Origin: Gammaproteobacteria bacterium
GTDB taxonomy: Bacteria > Pseudomonadota > Gammaproteobacteria > Poriferisulfidales > GCA-002705445
Assembly: GCA_002702235.1 (NCBI GenBank)
Contig: NZYO01000002.1
Coordinates: forward strand, 1 to 11,461
Length of the DNA: 11,461 nucleotides
Direction of reading: 5' to 3'
Under the pieces are notes generated by a model. That model saw only the letters and a list, made by a program, of their open reading frames with translations, searched no databases and was not told where the DNA came from. Of this stretch, positions 7,940 through 11,461 are shown one piece after another (positions within the stretch are counted from its first letter, which is position 1; every line of letters begins with the position of its first letter). Both the position numbers and the translations under genes were made by a program.

Positions 7940-8361
7940 TAGCTTATTGAGCCCCCAATACTTTCAATTGCTTCTTTAGCACCTTTGCTTAATACTAAAC
8001 CTTTCACATCAATTTTTTTGTCGAGCTTGCCGGAAAGAAAAATTTTCACATTTTTTATAGTTTTAGGCACAAAGCCAGACTCTTTAAGTACATTAATATC
8101 TATAACTTTAGAATTTACTTTATTTAAATCTGAAATTCTTAAAGCATAAGTATCCTTTTTACGTGAAGTAAAGCCTACCTTAGGAAGTCTTCTTTGAAGA
8201 GGCATTTGCCCACCTTCAAATCCTACCTTATGATATCCTCCAGCTCTTGATTTCTGGCCTTTGTGACCCCTGCCACAAGTCTTGCCTGAGCCTGAGCCTT
8301 TACCTCTTCCAACTCTGTTTTTGGAAGTTTTTGAATTAGATTTAATGTTATCCAATCTCAT
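7939..8361 (-). CDS. rplO: 50S ribosomal protein L15
   Basis: L15 is a late-assembling large-subunit protein with an extended N-terminal arm buried in 23S rRNA. The 140-residue product has the typical Gly/Lys/Arg-rich arm ([20 protein letters not shown], about 19-38), the [18 protein letters not shown] motif and a globular C-terminal half ending in [14 protein letters not shown]. The ATG at 8359-8361 overlaps the rpmD stop as ATGA, and its own stop overlaps the secY ATG. It therefore sits between two overlap junctions. Confidence 0.97.
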   Translation of the reverse strand: MRLDNIKSNSKTSKNRVGRGKGSGSGKTCGRGHKGQKSRAGGYHKVGFEGGQMPLQRRLPKVGFTSRKKDTYALRISDLNKVNSKVIDINVLKESGFVPKTIKNVKIFLSGKLDKKIDVKGLVLSKGAKEAIESIGGSIS

Positions 8362-8540
8362 TTTATTTTTTCAACCTCTAACATATATTTTACTTTATTA
8401 ATCATGCCTAAATTTTCAGGAGTGTCTTCAACAGTTACAGTATGATTTATTTTTCTTATACCAAGCCCTTTTACACATGATTTATGTGCTTGAAGCCTTC
8501 CAATTAAACTTTTCCTTAATGTAACTTTAATCTTTGACAT
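8358..8540 (-). CDS. rpmD: 50S ribosomal protein L30
   Basis: L30 is a small large-subunit protein. The chosen start gives 60 residues (59 in E. coli), opening [15 protein letters not shown] and containing [17 protein letters not shown] and the family ending in which the chain reads [13 protein letters not shown]. The frame is open upstream to 8591. The start at 8538-8540 is chosen because homology begins there and GGAG at 8547-8550 lies 6 bases before it. This start lies inside the end of rpsE, giving a 14-base overlap in a different frame. Confidence 0.95.
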   Translation of the reverse strand: MSKIKVTLRKSLIGRLQAHKSCVKGLGIRKINHTVTVEDTPENLGMINKVKYMLEVEKIK

Positions 8541-9054
8541 TCTTAACTCCAAGAATATCTTCAATTTTTTTTCCTCTTTTATTGGAAACATACTGAGGTG
8601 ATTGAACAGAAGTTAACCCATTGATTGTTGCTCTTACAACATTTATTGGGTTTGTTGTTCCAATACATTTTGCTAAAACATTATGAATACCTAAAACTTC
8701 AAAAACAGCTCTCATAGCGCCCCCTGCTATAATACCTGTACCCTCTGAAGCAGGTTGCATGTACACTCTTGCAGCACCATGTCTGCCTACTAAAGAATAA
8801 TGAATTGTGCCATTTATAATCGGTACTTTCACCATTGATCTTTTCGCCTTTTCCATAGCTTTTTGAATTGCTAAAGGTACTTCCTTAGCTTTTCCATAAC
8901 CAAAGCCTATTTTACCGTTGCCATCGCCAATGACTGTCAATGCGGTAAAGCCAAATTGTCTTCCGCCTTTAACAACTTTTGCTACTCTATTTACAGCTAC
9001 TAGCTTTTCAAGTAACTCCTCGCTTCCAATAACCTTTTCAATATTTGTTGACAT
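8527..9054 (-). CDS. rpsE: 30S ribosomal protein S5
   Basis: S5 is a small-subunit protein at the mRNA entry side, important for decoding accuracy. The 175-residue product has the N-terminal double-stranded-RNA-binding-like domain with [20 protein letters not shown] and [20 protein letters not shown]. The C-terminal domain has [19 protein letters not shown] and [16 protein letters not shown]. Eighteen bases separate it from rplR, one of the larger gaps within the block, and the ribosome binding site is weak (AGGG about 14 bases upstream). Its last 14 bases overlap rpmD and also hold part of that gene's start region. Confidence 0.97.
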   Translation of the reverse strand: MSTNIEKVIGSEELLEKLVAVNRVAKVVKGGRQFGFTALTVIGDGNGKIGFGYGKAKEVPLAIQKAMEKAKRSMVKVPIINGTIHYSLVGRHGAARVYMQPASEGTGIIAGGAMRAVFEVLGIHNVLAKCIGTTNPINVVRATINGLTSVQSPQYVSNKRGKKIEDILGVKNVKD

Positions 9055-9072
9055 AATAGTTAAGCACCCTAA

Positions 9073-9420
9073 TTAAAATTTTAATCCAGCTTCTCTTGCA
9101 GATTCTGCAAGAGCTTTCACTCTACCATGATAAATAAAACCGCTTCTATCAAATGCTACTTCCTTGATATCTTTTTTTATTGCTCTTTCAGCAATCAACT
9201 TCCCAATTTGTTTAGCAATCTCCAAATTGCTTGAACTACCTTTTTTTAATACGCCTTTTTCCAAAGTATTTGCTGACGTTATAACTTTGCCGTCTGGTGA
9301 AAAAATTTGAGTGTACAAATGTCGGTCAGACTTAAATACAGTAAGCCTATGTTTGCCAGATAAAGAAATCTTACCTCTAATCTTTTTTGCTCTTTTTAGT
9401 CGTGTGTATTTATCTTTCAT
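9073..9420 (-). CDS. rplR: 50S ribosomal protein L18
   Basis: L18 binds 5S rRNA together with L5 and brings it into the central protuberance. The 115-residue product has a basic N-terminus (KYTRLKRAKKIRGKI), the HRLTVFKSDRHLYTQIF strand region, the AFDRSGFIYHGRVKALAE motif, and ends AREAGLKF, as is usual for the family. The ATG at 9418-9420 lies 3 bases after the rplF stop. Only a weak AAGAAG from the last lysine codons of rplF precedes it. Confidence 0.97.
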   Translation of the reverse strand: MKDKYTRLKRAKKIRGKISLSGKHRLTVFKSDRHLYTQIFSPDGKVITSANTLEKGVLKKGSSSNLEIAKQIGKLIAERAIKKDIKEVAFDRSGFIYHGRVKALAESAREAGLKF

Positions 9421-9423
9421 GGT

Positions 9424-9945
9424 TTATTTCTTCTTAGTTTCTTTTCTAATGATCACTTCATCACTATATTTTACACCTTTGCCCTTATAAGGTTCCGGAG
9501 GTCGATAAGCTCTAATCTCAGCTGCTGCCTGACCAACTTTTTGTTTGTCTACGCCTTTTATCACAACCTCTGTAGGTGATGGTGTTGATATATCAAGATC
9601 AAGATCATATTCATAAACTATTGGATGGGAGAAACCTAAGCTGAGATTTAATTTTTTATCTTTAGCCTCAGCTTTATAACCAACTCCAACAAGCATGAGT
9701 TTTTTTTCAAATCCTTTAGAAACACCTACAACATTGTTACAAATTAGCGATCTCATAGTCCCCGCCATAGCTGAGTTTTGATTAGAATTAACACTAATAA
9801 TATTATCATTAATTTGAACGTCAACATCTCCATGAATATCAAGCTTCATTTCTCCAAGAGGTCCTTTGACCGTTAAAAGGTTATTATTAATGTTAGCTTC
9901 AACATTATCTGGAATATCAACGGGTTTATTTGCAATTCTTGACAT
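9424..9945 (-). CDS. rplF: 50S ribosomal protein L6
   Basis: L6 lies near the GTPase-associated centre of the large subunit. The 173-residue product starts MSRIANKPVDIP, exactly where the family starts. It has two L6 repeats and the conserved C-terminal region NLSLGFSHPI ... AEIRAYRPPEPYKGKGVKYSDE ending in KKK. The frame is open about 20 codons further upstream, but that part falls inside rpsH and has no homology. GGAG at 9953-9956, 7 bases before ATG 9943-9945, fixes the start. The gap to rpsH is 4 bases. Confidence 0.97.
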   Translation of the reverse strand: MSRIANKPVDIPDNVEANINNNLLTVKGPLGEMKLDIHGDVDVQINDNIISVNSNQNSAMAGTMRSLICNNVVGVSKGFEKKLMLVGVGYKAEAKDKKLNLSLGFSHPIVYEYDLDLDISTPSPTEVVIKGVDKQKVGQAAAEIRAYRPPEPYKGKGVKYSDEVIIRKETKKK

Positions 9946-9949
9946 TAAA

Positions 9950-10348
9950 TTACTCCACCGTACATAATATTTCACCGCCACAATTATTTTTTCTTGCTTC
10001 GGCATCAGTCATCACACCTTTAGAGGTTGAAACAACAGCGATACCTAGCCCATTTAAAACTTTAGGTAAGGAATTTTTATCTTTAAATACCCTAAGACTT
10101 GGCTTACTGATTCTTTTCATTTTACTAATAACGGGTTGACCTTGAAAATATTTTAATTTTATTTTTAATCTTTTTTTATTGTTTTCAATTTCTTTTTGCT
10201 CATAGTCAAGAATATAACCTTCGTCTTTCAAAACACTTAGTATAGACATTTTTATTTTTGAAAATGGCGTACATACAAACGTCTTATTCGACATTTGGCC
10301 ATTCCTTATAATTGTTAGCATCGCTGCTATTGGATCACTCATACTCAT
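9950..10348 (-). CDS. rpsH: 30S ribosomal protein S8
   Basis: S8 binds helix 21 of 16S rRNA early in assembly, and in E. coli it represses the spc operon by binding its mRNA near the rplE start. The 132-residue product starts MSMSDPIAAMLTIIRNGQ and has LKYFQGQPV, then the near-invariant GLGIAVVSTSKGVMTDAEAR and GGEILC near the end. A second ATG two codons in is possible, but the family usually begins MSM. It lies 3 bases behind rpsN. Confidence 0.97.
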   Translation of the reverse strand: MSMSDPIAAMLTIIRNGQMSNKTFVCTPFSKIKMSILSVLKDEGYILDYEQKEIENNKKRLKIKLKYFQGQPVISKMKRISKPSLRVFKDKNSLPKVLNGLGIAVVSTSKGVMTDAEARKNNCGGEILCTVE

Positions 10349-10351
10349 AAT

Positions 10352-10657
10352 CTACCAACTCGCTTTTACTAGGCCTGGAATATCACCGCGTACTGCAGCT
10401 TCGCGAAGCTTTATTCTACCTAAGCCAAATTTTCTGTAATAACCCTTTGGGCGCCCAGTTATACTGCATCTATTTCTAACTCTTACTTTACTTGAATCTC
10501 TTGGGAGTTTTTGCAAAGCTTCAACAAATGAATTCTTTTCATCAGGAGATAAACTAGAGTCTTTGATTAAGTTCTTGAGCTTTTCTCTTTTTGTTAAGAA
10601 TTTATTTGAAAGTTTAATTCTTCTTTTTTCTCTCTCTACCATTGATTGTTTTGCCAT
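10352..10657 (-). CDS. rpsN: 30S ribosomal protein S14, long zinc-free form
   Basis: S14 is a head protein of the small subunit. At 101 residues this is the long type, starting [16 protein letters not shown]. It has the LPRDSS and [20 protein letters not shown] motifs and the family ending [17 protein letters not shown]. Only one cysteine is present, so the zinc ribbon of the short form is absent. That contrasts with the zinc-binding L36 in the same window. The gap to rplE is 9 bases and AGGT precedes the ATG at 10655-10657. Confidence 0.97.
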   Translation of the reverse strand: MAKQSMVEREKRRIKLSNKFLTKREKLKNLIKDSSLSPDEKNSFVEALQKLPRDSSKVRVRNRCSITGRPKGYYRKFGLGRIKLREAAVRGDIPGLVKASW

Positions 10658-10666
10658 AATTTATAC

Positions 10667-11206
10667 CTATTTTTTAAAAGGAAAGTTAAATTCTTCAAGT
10701 AGCAACTTTGCTTCCTCGTCGTTTTTGGCTGTAGTTGTAATACATATATCTAAGCCTCTCAAGTTATCGATTTTATCGTAATCTATCTCAGGGAAAATTA
10801 TTTGCTCCTTAACTCCAAGCGTATAATTTCCTCTGCCGTCAAAAGACTTAGATGAAAAACCTCTAAAATCTCTTATTCGTGGTATAGCGATACTTATAAG
10901 TCTATCTAAAAATTCGTACATTTTTTTTCTTCTCAAAGTTACTTTGCATCCTATAGCCATTCCCTCTCTTAAACTAAATGCAGCAATTGATTTTTTAGCT
11001 TTTGTAACAACTGGTTTTTGTCCTGCTATTTTTTCCATATCAGCTATCGCTTGTTCTATAATCTTTTTATCTTTTGCAGCTGAACCAAGGCCCATATTTA
11101 TAGTAATTTTTTCAATATAAGGCACTTCCATTTTTGATTTATAATTCAATTTTGAAAGTAAAGATTTTGAAATATCATCTTTATATAATTCTTCTAATCT
11201 TGCCAT
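10667..11206 (-). CDS. rplE: 50S ribosomal protein L5
   Basis: L5 binds 5S rRNA and contacts P-site tRNA in the central protuberance. The 179-residue product starts [12 protein letters not shown], as in E. coli. It contains [11 protein letters not shown], the [21 protein letters not shown] region, [20 protein letters not shown] and [14 protein letters not shown], ending in PFKK. Its ATG shares one base with the rplX stop (TAATG), and AGGTGG in the last rplX codons lies about 8 bases upstream. In E. coli the region of this start is the S8 repression site of the spc operon. Confidence 0.97.
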   Translation of the reverse strand: MARLEELYKDDISKSLLSKLNYKSKMEVPYIEKITINMGLGSAAKDKKIIEQAIADMEKIAGQKPVVTKAKKSIAAFSLREGMAIGCKVTLRRKKMYEFLDRLISIAIPRIRDFRGFSSKSFDGRGNYTLGVKEQIIFPEIDYDKIDNLRGLDICITTTAKNDEEAKLLLEEFNFPFKK

Positions 11207-11461
11207 TATAAATCCACCTGCTCGCCTGTTGATTTATAGATCCTAACTTTTTTATTATTTTTAAGTGTCATAAAACCGACTCTGTCTGGTTTTTTTGTAT
11301 TTGGGTTAAATAACATAACTTTAGAAACATGTAACGGCATTTCTTTCTCAATAATTCCACCTGTTTCATTTTTATTAGGGTTGGGTTTAACATTTTTTTT
11401 AACGAGATTTATACCATCCACAAGAACTTTATCGTCTTGTGTAAGTCTGTTAACGGTTCCA
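11206..11461 (-). CDS. rplX: 50S ribosomal protein L24, N-terminus outside window
   Basis: L24 starts large-subunit assembly at the 5' domain of 23S rRNA. The window holds the last 84 codons. The frame reads [20 protein letters not shown] and continues through [20 protein letters not shown] and KKPDRVGF to GEQVDL, in step with E. coli L24 (104 residues). About 20 N-terminal residues, including the start, are therefore missing past the window edge. The GTG at 11419-11421 is an internal valine, not a start. It overlaps rplE by one base. Confidence 0.95.
   Translation of the reverse strand, partial: GTVNRLTQDDKVLVDGINLVKKNVKPNPNKNETGGIIEKEMPLHVSKVMLFNPNTKKPDRVGFMTLKNNKKVRIYKSTGEQVDL

Noticed and set aside
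8541-8591. Extended start of rpmD giving a 77-residue L30
   Set aside because: The extra 17 residues lie inside rpsE and have no L30 homology, and GGAG sits ahead of the ATG at 8540.
9946-10005. Extended start of rplF giving a 193-residue L6
   Set aside because: The extra residues lie within rpsH. The family start MSR and a GGAG site match the ATG at 9945.
11419-11421. GTG as the start of a 71-residue L24
   Set aside because: The frame continues upstream to the window edge with L24-like sequence, so this GTG is an internal valine.
1-11461. Mobile element, CRISPR array, tRNA or rRNA
   Set aside because: No repeats, terminal inverted repeats, transposase motifs or RNA gene features were seen, and nearly every base belongs to a conserved gene.

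Overview
The window reads as a chromosomal stretch from an AT-rich (about one-third GC by eye), tightly packed genome, most likely a gammaproteobacterium. The grounds are the protein matches recalled from E. coli (RpoA, S14, S8, L6 and SSB align almost without gaps), the spc-then-alpha ribosomal gene order, and the nearby ssb and uvrA genes, with uvrA convergent to rplQ. A streamlined marine lineage such as SAR86 would fit the base composition and the overlapping genes, but I cannot prove a taxon from this window alone.

Layout, left to right. Positions 1-367 (minus strand) hold the 5' part of an unrecognised small membrane-anchored protein whose end lies outside the window. Directly upstream of it on the same strand is ssb (377-838). 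A 68-bp divergent spacer separates ssb from uvrA (plus strand, 907-3714). uvrA collides tail to tail, with a 16-bp overlap, with the end of a long minus-strand ribosomal block running from 11461 down to 3699.

In transcription order that block is rplX (5' end cut by the window edge), rplE, rpsN, rpsH, rplF, rplR, rpsE, rpmD, rplO, secY, rpmJ (the spc operon), then a 56-bp spacer with a good sigma-70-type promoter, then rpsM, rpsK, rpsD, rpoA, rplQ (the alpha operon). It makes ribosomal proteins of both subunits, the SecY channel through which inner-membrane proteins made by those ribosomes are inserted, and the RNA polymerase alpha subunit. ssb and uvrA serve single-strand DNA protection and nucleotide excision repair.

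Several starts had to be corrected from the longest open frame: ssb (ATG at 838), rpmD (ATG at 8540) and rplF (ATG at 9945). rpmJ (37 codons) and the partial gene at 1-367 are easy to miss. rpoA and rpsD start with GTG. Junctions are very tight: TAATG or TAGTG one-base overlaps, ATGA four-base overlaps, and a 14-base rpsE/rpmD overlap.

I see no mobile element, CRISPR array, tRNA, rRNA or obviously new multi-gene system. The points worth a second look are regulatory: a possibly near-leaderless uvrA with no LexA box, back-to-back ssb/uvrA promoters, an alpha-operon leader too short for the E. coli-type S4 pseudoknot, a perfect Shine-Dalgarno encoded by Arg-Arg codons at the rpsK/rpsD junction, and the unknown gene behind ssb.
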